64,000 nt of DNA, taken from assembly GCF_000153725.1 (NCBI RefSeq), contig NZ_DS022276.1, positions 2,650,753-2,714,752 of the forward strand. Reading direction: 5' to 3'. The DNA comes from Salipiger bermudensis HTCC2601 (GTDB lineage: Bacteria > Pseudomonadota > Alphaproteobacteria > Rhodobacterales > Rhodobacteraceae). Each line of letters starts with the position of its first letter. Positions within the stretch are counted from its first letter, which is position 1. The notes beneath the pieces are model-generated. The model ran no database searches and had not been told where the DNA came from. It saw only the letters and a list, made by a program, of their open reading frames with translations. The position numbers and the translations under genes are program-made. Of this stretch, positions 34,200 to 42,633 are shown piece by piece.

Positions 34200-35231
34200 A
34201 TGGGCTCAGGCGGCGAATATCCCGCGAGCGAGCGGCCGCAGCAGGCCGACGTGGCGGCGCGGGCGGGCGTGTCATTGGCCACCGTTGACCGGGTGCTGAA
34301 CCGCCGCAAGGGGGTGAAGGAGCGCACCCGGCAGCGGGTGCTCGAGGCGGCGCGTGAGCTTGGCTTCCTGAGCGAGACCGAGGAGGCGCGGCTCGGCAAC
34401 GCGCGTCCGCTCAATATCGTCGTGTTGCTGCCGGCGGGCTCGAACCCCTATCTCCGGCTGCTGGGAGAGCGTCTGCGCGCGCGGCTCGAGCGCACCGGGG
34501 CGGATGGGCCGGCGCTGCGCTGCTTCTTCATCGAGAGCTTCAGTGCGCAGGCGCTGGCCGAGGCGCTGCGCCGGAATGCCGGCTGGGCCGACGGCATCGC
34601 CTTTTTCGCCATAGAGCATCCGGTGGTGCGCGAGGCCGCGGCGGAGGTGGCTGCCACGGGCACGCGGCTCGTGTCGATCGTCTCGGATCTCGGCTCGGTC
34701 CCGGGCATACCGCATGTCGGGCTTGACAATCGCGCGGTGGGGCGCACGGCGGGCCTGCTGATCGGTCGGCTCTCGGGCGGCAGGGCAGGGGCCGTCGCGC
34801 TGGTGGCGGGCTCGCGGCACTACCGCGCCCATTCCGAGCGCGAGGCGGGCTTTCTCAGCATCCAGGAAGAGCTGTTTCCCCAGATGCGCGTCCACGGCAT
34901 GCGTGAGGGGCACGACGATGCCGCCGAGAACTACCGGCACACGCTCGCCCTGCTCGATCAGGTGCCCGATCTGGTCGGGATCTACAACGTCGGGGGCTCC
35001 TCCGGCGGCATCACCCGGGCGCTGCGAGAGCAGGGCCGGCAGGAGGTGATCTTCATCGGCCATGGGCTGACGCAGGACACGAGGAAGGCGGTGCTCGAAG
35101 GCACGATGGACGCGATCTTCGATCAGGATCCGGACACGTTGCTCGACCGGGCGGTGGCGTGCCTGAATGACCCCGCCACCACCGCCCGGCCTCTGAAGCT
35201 CGACATCTATTTCAGCGAAAACCTGCCCTGA
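34200..35231 (+). CDS. LacI-family transcriptional regulator
   Basis: 343 residues starting at ATG 34200 (a TTG lies directly before it; GAGGTG is 6 bases upstream). The helix-turn-helix is at about 16-38 (DVAARAGVSLATVDRVLNRR) with the hinge helix KERTRQRVLEAARELGF after it. The rest is a periplasmic-binding-protein-like sugar domain: VLLPAGSNPYLRLLG, HVGLDNRAVGRTAGLLIGRL, and YNVGGSSGGI. Divergent from the TRAP/RuBisCO-like operon, so it probably represses that operon until an acid sugar or pathway intermediate binds. Confidence 0.9.
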   Translation: MGSGGEYPASERPQQADVAARAGVSLATVDRVLNRRKGVKERTRQRVLEAARELGFLSETEEARLGNARPLNIVVLLPAGSNPYLRLLGERLRARLERTGADGPALRCFFIESFSAQALAEALRRNAGWADGIAFFAIEHPVVREAAAEVAATGTRLVSIVSDLGSVPGIPHVGLDNRAVGRTAGLLIGRLSGGRAGAVALVAGSRHYRAHSEREAGFLSIQEELFPQMRVHGMREGHDDAAENYRHTLALLDQVPDLVGIYNVGGSSGGITRALREQGRQEVIFIGHGLTQDTRKAVLEGTMDAIFDQDPDTLLDRAVACLNDPATTARPLKLDIYFSENLP

Positions 35232-35812
35232 GCCTTCCTTGGGCGCTCACCTTGGGCGCTCAAATCCCGGATCGCCCTGCTTGTCTGGGCACATGACGCG
35301 GCACTCTGCCGCGGTGCCGCCAGAGCGCCGACCGTCTCTGCCTTCAGAGCCGGGCGCGCCCCTCGAGCATCTGGCGCGGGGGCAAGCTGCGTGGTCGGGT
35401 CGTAGGCCATCACCCGACTTCGGGTCTGTTTCCGGGGCTTTCCGCAACGCGTGTGCATGGGCCAATCACGAAATCTTCTCTTGGTGAAATGCCATTCTTT
35501 ATGTAGAACGGATTCGCGCAGGGGTTGCCACTTGATCGGAAACGACATCCGAAATCGAGATCGGCGCGCCTGCCAGGGAGGACAATCTAACACAAACAGC
35601 CATTTGCACTTTGCGCGTGGTTGCGCCCGCAAGCCAAGCTTTGCGGGACAGACGACGCACACGCGACATCGCGCGAGGCCTTGGCCCTGCGCATGACGTC
35701 AAAGCCTGTTCGAAGGTTTGACCCGACGCGCAATTGCGCGGCAGCGGGCCGGGGAGACTGATCCCCGCCCAATCGCCCCGTCAGGAAAGCGGGGCCGGAG
35801 AGGAGGATCACG
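35232..35812. other. 581-base intergenic region before the Liv operon
   Basis: No convincing gene is seen on either strand; open frames here have no ribosome site or family match. It begins with the tandem repeat described separately. An AT-richer stretch (35500-35525, TTCTTTATGTAGAACGGATT) is the likeliest promoter zone for the Liv operon. The last 20 bases hold the AGGAGG of the binding-protein gene. Confidence 0.5.
35237..35262. repeat. Tandem duplication of 13 bases
   Basis: CCTTGGGCGCTCA occurs at 35237-35249 and again at 35250-35262 without a gap, directly after the LacI-type gene stop. No hairpin is formed by the pair, so its role is unknown; it may be a replication slip. Confidence 0.85.
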
Positions 35813-36940
35813 ATGACCAGACATTTCACCCTTGCAGGCGCGATTGTTTCGCTTGCCTGTCTTGCGATGCCCGCCGTGGCCGAGGAGCACACCATTGGCG
35901 CGATTTTCCCGCTCTCGGGAACGAACGCCGTCTACGGCGATGTTTTCATGTCGGGGGCTGACCTTGCCGTCGAGCACATCAACGCCGACGGGGTGCTCTC
36001 GGGGCCGCTGTCGATTGCCTATGAGGACAGCCAGGCCCTGCCGCAGCCTGCGGTCGTCGCGATGACGAAGCTGGTGAACGTGACCGGCGTGCCCTACACG
36101 CTTTCCGCTTTCACCGGCGTCTCGAAGGCGATCTCGACGCTGGCCACCCGCAACTCGGTCGTCGGGGTGAACGGTGGCGGCGTGGGGCCGGACCTCGCCG
36201 AGCTCGGCGATTACTTCTGGAACGTCATTCCCCTCGCCAATCTCGAGATGCGCGCGGTGGTGCCGTTCCTTGTCGAGGAGCGTGGCCTGAAGAGCTTTGC
36301 GCTGGTCTATGTCGACGATCCGCTGGGCGACGCCATGCACGAGGAACTCGAAACGATTCTGCCGGAAGTGGGCGGCGAGCTCGTCGACAGCTTCTCGGTG
36401 CCGACCACGGCGCAACAGTTCTCCGGGGTTGCGGCGCAGGTGCGCGCCTCCGGGGCCGACGTGGTCTATGTCGCGAGCTACGGCAACCAACAGCTCCAGA
36501 TCGTCAAGCAGCTGCGCGACAACGGGGTCGATGCCCAGCTCGTGGCCTATTCAGGCTACGCCGTGCCCGACGCACTGGCGCTGCCGGAATCCGAGGGCAT
36601 GATCATCACCGGGCAGGGCGTCGATTTCGACAGCGAAGACGCGGTGACGAAGCGGTTCGTGGAGGACTACACCGCCAAGTTTGATCGCGCGCCCACCGCT
36701 TACAATGTCAACTATTACAACGCCGTTCTTGTCTACGGCGCGCTTGCGGCCGCAATCGAGGCTGAAGGCGGAGAGGTGACCGGCGAGGCCCTGCTCGAGG
36801 CGCGGCGCGCCACCGAGAGCTTCGATCTGGTCGGCGGCACCGTCTCCTTCCAGGACAACGGCACGCTGCTCTTCCCGATCCAGGTGAAAGAGATCCGTGA
36901 CGGCGCCGCCCATGCCCTGACCTCCGTGACCTTCGACTGA
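35813..36940 (+). CDS. Branched-chain amino-acid-type ABC binding protein (LivJ/Leu-binding family)
   Basis: 375 residues with a signal peptide (first 23 residues, cut after AVAEE region) and Peripla_BP_6 fold: HTIGAIFPLSGTNAVYGDVF, GADLAVEHINADGVL, the ligand-binding TLSAFTGVSK, and GVNGGGVGPDLAELGDYFWN. AGGAGG stands 8 bases before the ATG. Members of this family bind amino acids, amides or aromatic and short-chain acids. The ligase and hydratase genes in the same operon suggest a carboxylic acid that is activated to its CoA ester after uptake. Confidence 0.9.
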   Translation: MTRHFTLAGAIVSLACLAMPAVAEEHTIGAIFPLSGTNAVYGDVFMSGADLAVEHINADGVLSGPLSIAYEDSQALPQPAVVAMTKLVNVTGVPYTLSAFTGVSKAISTLATRNSVVGVNGGGVGPDLAELGDYFWNVIPLANLEMRAVVPFLVEERGLKSFALVYVDDPLGDAMHEELETILPEVGGELVDSFSVPTTAQQFSGVAAQVRASGADVVYVASYGNQQLQIVKQLRDNGVDAQLVAYSGYAVPDALALPESEGMIITGQGVDFDSEDAVTKRFVEDYTAKFDRAPTAYNVNYYNAVLVYGALAAAIEAEGGEVTGEALLEARRATESFDLVGGTVSFQDNGTLLFPIQVKEIRDGAAHALTSVTFD

Positions 36941-36950
36941 GGTAGGCGAC

Positions 36951-37820
36951 ATGCTGGCGATCCAACTGGCCATCACCGGGCTGCAGACGGGCGCGCTCTA
37001 TGCGCTCACCGCGGTGGGGTTCTCGCTGATCTTCGGATCGACGCGGATCTTCCACTTCGCGCATGGCGCCACCTTCGTCATCGCGGCCTATTTCTTCTAT
37101 GGCGTGTTCGGAGCGGGGCTCGGCCTGCTCCCGAGCATCGCCGCCGCGGGACTGGGCGCGGTCGCCTTCGGGGTGCTGCTCGACCGTCTGGTCTACGCGC
37201 CGATCCAGCGCCACGAGGGGTCATTCTTCACCGTGTTCGTCGCCTCCTTCGGGGTCGGCATCGTGGTGCAGAACCTGATCGGCATGGTGTTCGGGCGCGG
37301 CTTCGTGACGGTGAACACGCCGCTTTCACGTTCAGTCGAGATGATCCCGGGGGTTTATGTTTCGCCGCTGGCCTGGATCGCCATCCTGTGCACGGCGATT
37401 TTCCTTGGTGCGCTGCAGTTCTTCCTGCGGCGCACCCATACCGGCATGGCGCTGCGGGCGCTGGCCGACAACCCCGAGCTGGTGCGCACCTTCGGGCTGA
37501 ACCCGCGGATGATCGCGGCGACCGCCTTTGCCGTGGGGTCGGTTCTGGTGGTGCCGGCGGCGATCATCACCTCGGCGACCACCGGGCTCAACCCGGCGAT
37601 CGGCCACCACGTGATGCTGATCTCGCTCGCGGCGACCATCGTCGGCGGCATCGGGTCGGTGTCGGGCACCATGCTGGCGGGTCTGCTGCTGGGCCTCGCC
37701 GAGAGCCTCGCGCTGCTGGTGGTCGACAGCCAGTGGACCGAAGCGGTGACCTTCGCGATCCTCTTCGCCTTCATCATCATCCGACCCGCGGGCCTGCTTG
37801 GCCGGGCGACGGCGCACTGA
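36951..37820 (+). CDS. Branched-chain-type ABC permease (LivH)
   Basis: 289 residues, about eight membrane helices. It shows the LivH pattern: ALYALTAVGFSLIFGSTRIF near the start, ALRALADNPELVRTFGLNPR in the cytoplasmic loop that contacts the ATPase, and VGGIGSVSGTMLAGLLLGL near the end. It forms the channel with LivM. It starts 11 bases after the binding-protein stop. Confidence 0.92.
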   Translation: MLAIQLAITGLQTGALYALTAVGFSLIFGSTRIFHFAHGATFVIAAYFFYGVFGAGLGLLPSIAAAGLGAVAFGVLLDRLVYAPIQRHEGSFFTVFVASFGVGIVVQNLIGMVFGRGFVTVNTPLSRSVEMIPGVYVSPLAWIAILCTAIFLGALQFFLRRTHTGMALRALADNPELVRTFGLNPRMIAATAFAVGSVLVVPAAIITSATTGLNPAIGHHVMLISLAATIVGGIGSVSGTMLAGLLLGLAESLALLVVDSQWTEAVTFAILFAFIIIRPAGLLGRATAH

Positions 37821-37831
37821 GGAGGAGCCAG

Positions 37832-38707
37832 ATGGAAGCCTATATCTTCAACCTCGTGAACCTGATCGCGATCTACGCGATCCTCGCGGTCACGCTCAAC
37901 TTCATCATGGGCTATGCCGGGATCTACTCGCTGGCACATGCGGTTTTCTTCGGGCTGGGGGCCTACACCTCGGCGTGGGTGGCGCAGAACGTGCATCCGT
38001 CGATCCTGCTTACCATCCCGGCGGCGATGATGGCCGCGGCGGCGCTGTCGCTTTTGCTGGCGCTGCCGGCGCTGAGGGTGCGCGGCGAGTATTTCGTCGC
38101 CGCCTCGCTGGGGCTGCAGGTGCTTGCCGTGACGATCTTCTCGGAATGGAAGAGCTTCACGGGCGGCATCGGCGGCGTGCTGGCGATCCCGCCGGCGAAC
38201 GTGTTCGGCATCGAGGTGTTCAAGCCGGCGCATTTCGCCATCCTGTCGGTGGTCGCGCTGGTCATCGTCATGGCACTGATCAACGCGCTGGTTCACTCGA
38301 GCTTCGGGCGCAACCTCCGCGCCATTCATGACAGCGAAAGCGCCGCCGCCTCGTTCGGGAAGAACGTGCCGATGATCAAGACCATCTCGGTGGTGATCTC
38401 GGCGGCGCTCGCCGCGGTCGCCGGAGCGCTCTACGCCAGCTATCTGAGCTTCATAAATGTCGAAAGCTTCACGCTCGACGCCTCGGTCCTGGTGATGGCG
38501 ATGGTCATCATTGGCGGCACCGGAACCGTGGCCGGGCCTATCGTGGGCGCGGCGCTGCTGATGCTGCTGCCCTCGCTGATCTCGTGGTTCGACTTCCTGC
38601 CGCAGACCGAGATCGGTGCGCTGCAGCAGATCATCTACGGACTCGGCATGACCTTGCTGATGATCTTCCGCCCCGGCGGCATCGTGGGACGGAGGGCCAA
38701 GGCATGA
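37832..38707 (+). CDS. Branched-chain-type ABC permease (LivM)
   Basis: 291 residues from the ATG at 37832, which has GGAGGAG 5 bases upstream; the longer open frame runs back into livH and is rejected. LivM landmarks: AILAVTLNFIMGYAGIYSLA, RVRGEYFVAASLGLQVLAV, the loop RNLRAIHDSESAAASFGKN, and VIIGGTGTVAGPIVGAALL. It overlaps the first ATPase gene by 4 bases. Confidence 0.92.
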   Translation: MEAYIFNLVNLIAIYAILAVTLNFIMGYAGIYSLAHAVFFGLGAYTSAWVAQNVHPSILLTIPAAMMAAAALSLLLALPALRVRGEYFVAASLGLQVLAVTIFSEWKSFTGGIGGVLAIPPANVFGIEVFKPAHFAILSVVALVIVMALINALVHSSFGRNLRAIHDSESAAASFGKNVPMIKTISVVISAALAAVAGALYASYLSFINVESFTLDASVLVMAMVIIGGTGTVAGPIVGAALLMLLPSLISWFDFLPQTEIGALQQIIYGLGMTLLMIFRPGGIVGRRAKA

Positions 38708-39468
38708 ACATGACCGCGTCCGCCAACGATGCGCCGCTGATGCAGATCCGCAACCTCGACAAGAGCTTTGGCGGCGTGAAGGCCGTGGATGATGTCTCGA
38801 TGGATCTGCGCGCCGGGATCGTCACCACGCTGGTCGGGCCCAACGGCGCCGGCAAGACCACCTTCTTCAACCTCATCACAGGAAACCTGACCCGCGACGG
38901 CGGGCAGGTGACGTGGCTCGGCCGCGACACCGCGGGCATGAAGCCCTACCGCATCGCGCGGGCGGGCGTGGGGCGCACCTACCAGGACCTGCGATTGTTC
39001 GACGGCATGACGGTCTGGGAGAACGTCCTCAACGCCACCGAGCATGGCGCCTTTCCGGTGCCGATCTCTCGCGCCCATCGCATCGCGCGACGCGAGCGGA
39101 TCGAGCGCGTGCTTGAGCGCACTTGCCTTGCCGATAAGCGCAACACGCGGGCCATTGATCTGGCCTATGCCGAGCGCAAGTTCCTGTCGATGGCGCGGAT
39201 CATGGCGACCGAGGCGAAGCTCTGGCTGCTTGACGAGCCGGCCTCGGGGCTCGACCCGAACTCCTACGAGCGCTTCCTGGCCATCCTGCGTGAGGACGTG
39301 GCCGAAGGCGTCACCGTCTGCATCATCGAACACAACCTCGACATCGTCATCGGGATCTCGGACCGGATCGCCTTTCTCGACCGCGGGCGTCTGCTTGCGG
39401 ATGGGGATCCGCACACCGTGATGAATGATCCCGAGCTGGCAAAGATCTATTTCGGAGACCGGGAATGA
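38704..39468 (+). CDS. Branched-chain-type ABC ATPase (LivG)
   Basis: 254 residues. Walker A GPNGAGKTTFFNLITG near 46, Q-loop in VGRTYQDLRLF, Walker B LWLLDEPASGLDPNSYERF near 176, switch His in IIEHNLDIVIGISDR. The ABC signature is atypical: AYAERKFLSMARIMATEAK lacks LSGGQ, although LivG proteins often vary here. It pairs with LivF to drive import. The start ATGA overlaps livM. Confidence 0.9.
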   Translation: MNMTASANDAPLMQIRNLDKSFGGVKAVDDVSMDLRAGIVTTLVGPNGAGKTTFFNLITGNLTRDGGQVTWLGRDTAGMKPYRIARAGVGRTYQDLRLFDGMTVWENVLNATEHGAFPVPISRAHRIARRERIERVLERTCLADKRNTRAIDLAYAERKFLSMARIMATEAKLWLLDEPASGLDPNSYERFLAILREDVAEGVTVCIIEHNLDIVIGISDRIAFLDRGRLLADGDPHTVMNDPELAKIYFGDRE

Positions 39469-40175
39469 GTGCCGTTCTTGAAACCCGTCAGGTCGCCGCC
39501 GGATATGGCGGCCGGCCCGTTATCACCGGCATCGACATTGCGCTGCAACCGGCCGAGGTTCTCTGCCTCATCGGCCACAACGGCGCTGGAAAGTCGACAC
39601 TGCTCAAGACCATGTTCGGGCTGATGGCGCCCGAGGCAGGCGAGGTCCGGATCAATGGCGAGCCCGTCTCGGGGCGCTCCCCCCGCGAGATTGCAGAGAT
39701 GGGCGTTGCCATGGTGCCCGAGGGGCGCGGGGTCTTCCCCTCGCTCACTGTGACCGAGATTTTTGCGCTGGGGATGCACGCAACCGGGGTGCCGAAGGCC
39801 GAGCGCGCGGAGCGCGTCGACTGGGTGCTGGGCATCCTGCCGGTGATCCGTGAATTCATGCATCGCCCAGCCTCGACCCTGTCCGGCGGGCAGCAGCAGA
39901 TGGTCTCGATCGGACGGGCGCTGTTGTCGCGGCCGAAGATCCTGCTGATGGACGAGCCCTCGATCGGGCTTGCGCCGAAGCTCTTCCAGGACCTGCTGGC
40001 GCCGATCCGGACGTTACAGCAGCGCGAGGGGCTGTCGATCCTGCTGGTCGAGCAGAACGTGCGTGAAGCGCTCAAGATCTCGGACCGCGCGGTGGTGATG
40101 AAATCCGGACAGATGATCTGGGAGGGCGGTCCGGATGAACTCTCGGACAACGAAAAGCTGATGGAGCTCTACTGA
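39465..40175 (+). CDS. Branched-chain-type ABC ATPase (LivF)
   Basis: 236 residues. Walker A GHNGAGKSTLLKTMFG near 39, MVPEGRGVFPSLTV typical for LivF, signature LSGGQQQMVSIGRALLSRP near 138, Walker B LLMDEPSIGLAPKL. It is the second ATPase and overlaps both livG (ATGA) and the acyl ligase (TGATG), so the ligase is made along with the transporter. Confidence 0.92.
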   Translation: MSAVLETRQVAAGYGGRPVITGIDIALQPAEVLCLIGHNGAGKSTLLKTMFGLMAPEAGEVRINGEPVSGRSPREIAEMGVAMVPEGRGVFPSLTVTEIFALGMHATGVPKAERAERVDWVLGILPVIREFMHRPASTLSGGQQQMVSIGRALLSRPKILLMDEPSIGLAPKLFQDLLAPIRTLQQREGLSILLVEQNVREALKISDRAVVMKSGQMIWEGGPDELSDNEKLMELY

Positions 40176-41761
40176 TGCAGGACGATCCGACCTTCGACGG
40201 GCTGATCGCCGAACGGCTGGCGCGCGCAGAGGTGCGTCCGGTGCTGGTGACCGGGGGCGGCCTCGAAATCTTGCCCGACGCCTTCGAGCGCATGGTGGGG
40301 CAGGCGGCCGCGTGGCTGCAGCGGCAGGGCATCGGGGCAGGGGATGTCGTCGCGATCTGGCTCTCGAACCGCCCGCAATGGCTTGCGCTGCTCTTTGGCG
40401 CGGCGCGGATTGGTGCCATCGTCGCCGCGGTCAACACACGCTACCGCAGCGCCGAGTTGCACCACATCCTCGCAAGCTCCGGTGCGCGGCTGCTGATCTT
40501 CGAAGGCGCTGACCGCCACGCGGATTTTCATGCCATGATCGCCGAGCTCGACCGCGAGACCCTGCCGGAACTCGCGGCGCTGGCCGCCATCGGCAGCGGA
40601 GAGCTTGCGCCGGTTCTGGGACTGGAGGTGGCGCATTGCGCCTTCGACGATCTCGAGCCGCTGCCGTCGCAGGGCGCGCGCGCCTCCGATCCCGTGCTGC
40701 TCTTCACCACGTCGGGAACGACCTCGAAGCCCAAGCTTGTGCTGCACACGCAGGCCAGTCTCGCCCGTCACGCGCGCAACTCGGCCCGCGCCTATGGCTT
40801 CGATGGCGAGGGCGCGGCCTATCTCGCGGCGATGCCGTTCTGCGGCGTCTTCGGCCTCAATCCGAGCTTCGCGGCACTCGCGGGCGGGGCGCCGATCCAC
40901 CTGATGTCGGCCTTCAAAGTCGGTCCCGCCCTGGAGATCTGTCGGCGCGCCGGGATCACCCATTTCTGTGGCTCGGACGAGATGTTTCGCCAGATGTGGC
41001 AGGCGGATCGCGTGGCACTGAGCCGGGCGCGGCTCTGCGGCTACGCCTCGTTTACCCCGGGGCTTGGCGGTGCGTTGCAAGAAATGGCCGAGGCCGGGCT
41101 GCCGCTGGTCGGGGTCTATGGCGCCTCCGAGGTCAACGCGATCTTCGCCATCCAGTCGACCACGGCGCCGATTGCACAGCGGCTTCAAGGGGGCGGATAT
41201 GCGGCCGGCCCGGGGGCCGAGATCCGGGTGCGCGATCCCGAGACCGGTGCGCTTTGCGCCGATGGCGAGAGCGGGGTGCTCGAGATCCGGGCCGACACCA
41301 ACTTCTCGGGCTACTACCGCAACCCCGAAGCCACCGCGCGGGCGATCGACGCCGAGGGGTTCTTTCGCTCTGGCGATGTCGGCCAACTGCGCGGCGACGG
41401 CAGCTTCGTCTACCTCGCACGCAACGGCGACTTCATCCGCCTGTCGGGCTTCCTGACCGATCCCGCCGAGATCGAGGAGGTGATCGAGGCCGCCGATGGC
41501 GTTGCCAAGGCGCAGGTGGTGGGGGTCGCCCATGAGGGCAGGACCCGGCCCGTGGCGTTCATCCTGCCGGAGGAGGGGGACGCCCCCGATCCCGAGGCGG
41601 TGCTGGCGCATGTCAACGCCCGGCTTGCCCATTACAAAGTGCCGCTGATGATCGTCCCGGTCGAGGCCTTCCCGACGACCGAGAGCGCAAACGGACTGAA
41701 GATCCAGAAGGCGCGGCTGCGCGATATGGCTGAAGCCCGCCTCGCAGGAGAGAGCGCATGA
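40175..41761 (+). CDS. AMP-forming acyl-CoA synthetase/ligase
   Basis: 528 residues of the ANL superfamily. Core motifs: the P-loop-like LLFTTSGTTSKPKLVLHTQA near residue 173, YGASEVNA near 315, the hinge RSGDVGQLRGDG near 400, and the catalytic C-terminal lysine in NGLKIQKARLRDM near 510. It makes an acyl adenylate and then the CoA thioester of the imported acid. It is encoded between livF and a MaoC hydratase, so uptake and activation are linked. The acid itself cannot be named from the sequence; aromatic, cyclic or branched acids are usual with Liv-type systems of this kind. Confidence 0.9.
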   Translation: MQDDPTFDGLIAERLARAEVRPVLVTGGGLEILPDAFERMVGQAAAWLQRQGIGAGDVVAIWLSNRPQWLALLFGAARIGAIVAAVNTRYRSAELHHILASSGARLLIFEGADRHADFHAMIAELDRETLPELAALAAIGSGELAPVLGLEVAHCAFDDLEPLPSQGARASDPVLLFTTSGTTSKPKLVLHTQASLARHARNSARAYGFDGEGAAYLAAMPFCGVFGLNPSFAALAGGAPIHLMSAFKVGPALEICRRAGITHFCGSDEMFRQMWQADRVALSRARLCGYASFTPGLGGALQEMAEAGLPLVGVYGASEVNAIFAIQSTTAPIAQRLQGGGYAAGPGAEIRVRDPETGALCADGESGVLEIRADTNFSGYYRNPEATARAIDAEGFFRSGDVGQLRGDGSFVYLARNGDFIRLSGFLTDPAEIEEVIEAADGVAKAQVVGVAHEGRTRPVAFILPEEGDAPDPEAVLAHVNARLAHYKVPLMIVPVEAFPTTESANGLKIQKARLRDMAEARLAGESA

Positions 41762-42216
41762 GCCACTCGATGTTCTACGGCGACTTCGAGCCCGGACAGG
41801 TTTTTGTCAGTCAGGGCCGGACGATGACGGAGACCGACCTTCAGATGTTCTCGATGCTCACCGGGGACTGGAACCCGGTGCACAATGACGCGGAATTCGC
41901 CAAGACGACGAAGTTTGGCCAGCGACTGATGCACGGGGCGTTCGGCATCGGTCTGGGGATCGGTCTGATGCATACGCTCGGGATTTTCGAGGACAGCGCG
42001 GTGGCCCTGCTCGACGTGGCGGAATGGAAGTTTCTCGAACCTGTCTATATCGGCGACACCTTGCATCTTCGTCTCACGATCCTCGACAAGTCGCTCGGGA
42101 CGTCGGGCAACACGGGGCGCATCGGACGCCGCTTCGAGCTGATCAATCAGCATGGGCGCCCGGCGCATTCCGGCCGCGCCGACGTTCTGGTGCGGGTCCA
42201 CCGCCCGGTCGGGTAA
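41758..42216 (+). CDS. MaoC-like (R)-enoyl-CoA hydratase
   Basis: 152 residues with the hot-dog fold. The hydratase-2 catalytic segment is TGDWNPVHNDAEFAKTTKFG near residue 37 (Asp and His), followed by RLMHGAFGIGLGIGLMH. It adds water across the double bond of an enoyl-CoA, which fits a beta-oxidation-like step after the ligase. Last gene of the Liv-ligase-MaoC operon; overlaps the ligase by 4 bases. Confidence 0.88.
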   Translation: MSHSMFYGDFEPGQVFVSQGRTMTETDLQMFSMLTGDWNPVHNDAEFAKTTKFGQRLMHGAFGIGLGIGLMHTLGIFEDSAVALLDVAEWKFLEPVYIGDTLHLRLTILDKSLGTSGNTGRIGRRFELINQHGRPAHSGRADVLVRVHRPVG

Positions 42217-42322
42217 GGCAAGGCGGGCCCATCGCGTGGGGAGAGCACTCAATAGGGGTGAGCAAGAGCCTGAGTTTGTCGGTCGAGTTGCGGTGTTAAC
42301 TTTGGAAAGCTCGCCTGAAGCT

Positions 42323-42606
42323 TCGACGATCGCGCCGGGCGCGCGGATGTTCAGCTGAGCCTCTTGCACCGGAGCGGCGGGTGCCGCGAGCACGGCCCAT
42401 GTCTTCGGCATATACTCCGACATCGCGACACGCGTCAGTGACAGCGCGTCGATGCCCGTGGCGACGGCAAAGGCCGGGATCCTCTCGATCGGCATGCGCA
42501 TCTCGCCGGATTTCAGCATGGAGATCACGTTTCCGGGCTCAAGGCCCATCTCGGTGGCAATTTCTCGCAGGGTCTTCCCGCTCCCCTCGACGGCGTCGGT
42601 GATCAT
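42323..42606 (-). pseudogene. Broken small HTH (XRE-like) regulator gene
   Basis: From ATG 42606 the frame encodes an HTH segment (TLREIATEMGLEPGNVISML, KSGEMRMPIERIPAFAVATG, SLTRVAMSEYMPKTWAVL) and continues to LNIRAPGAIVE. After that the similarity to the related fragment at 55203-55420, which goes on as RFKAVCQTKRRNYGDMFGLL, stops abruptly and the frame runs without a stop into the antisense of the MaoC gene. I therefore call it 3'-truncated. It lies 27 bases after the DUF6880 stop. A functional short regulator is not excluded, since the HTH part is intact. Confidence 0.6.
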
Positions 42607-42633
42607 GCGGGCGGTGGGGTTGGGCGACTGTGC

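Noticed and set aside
35207..35662. Minus-strand open frame of 151 codons in the gap before the Liv operon
   Set aside because: Runs into the LacI-type gene, has no ribosome site and no recognisable fold.
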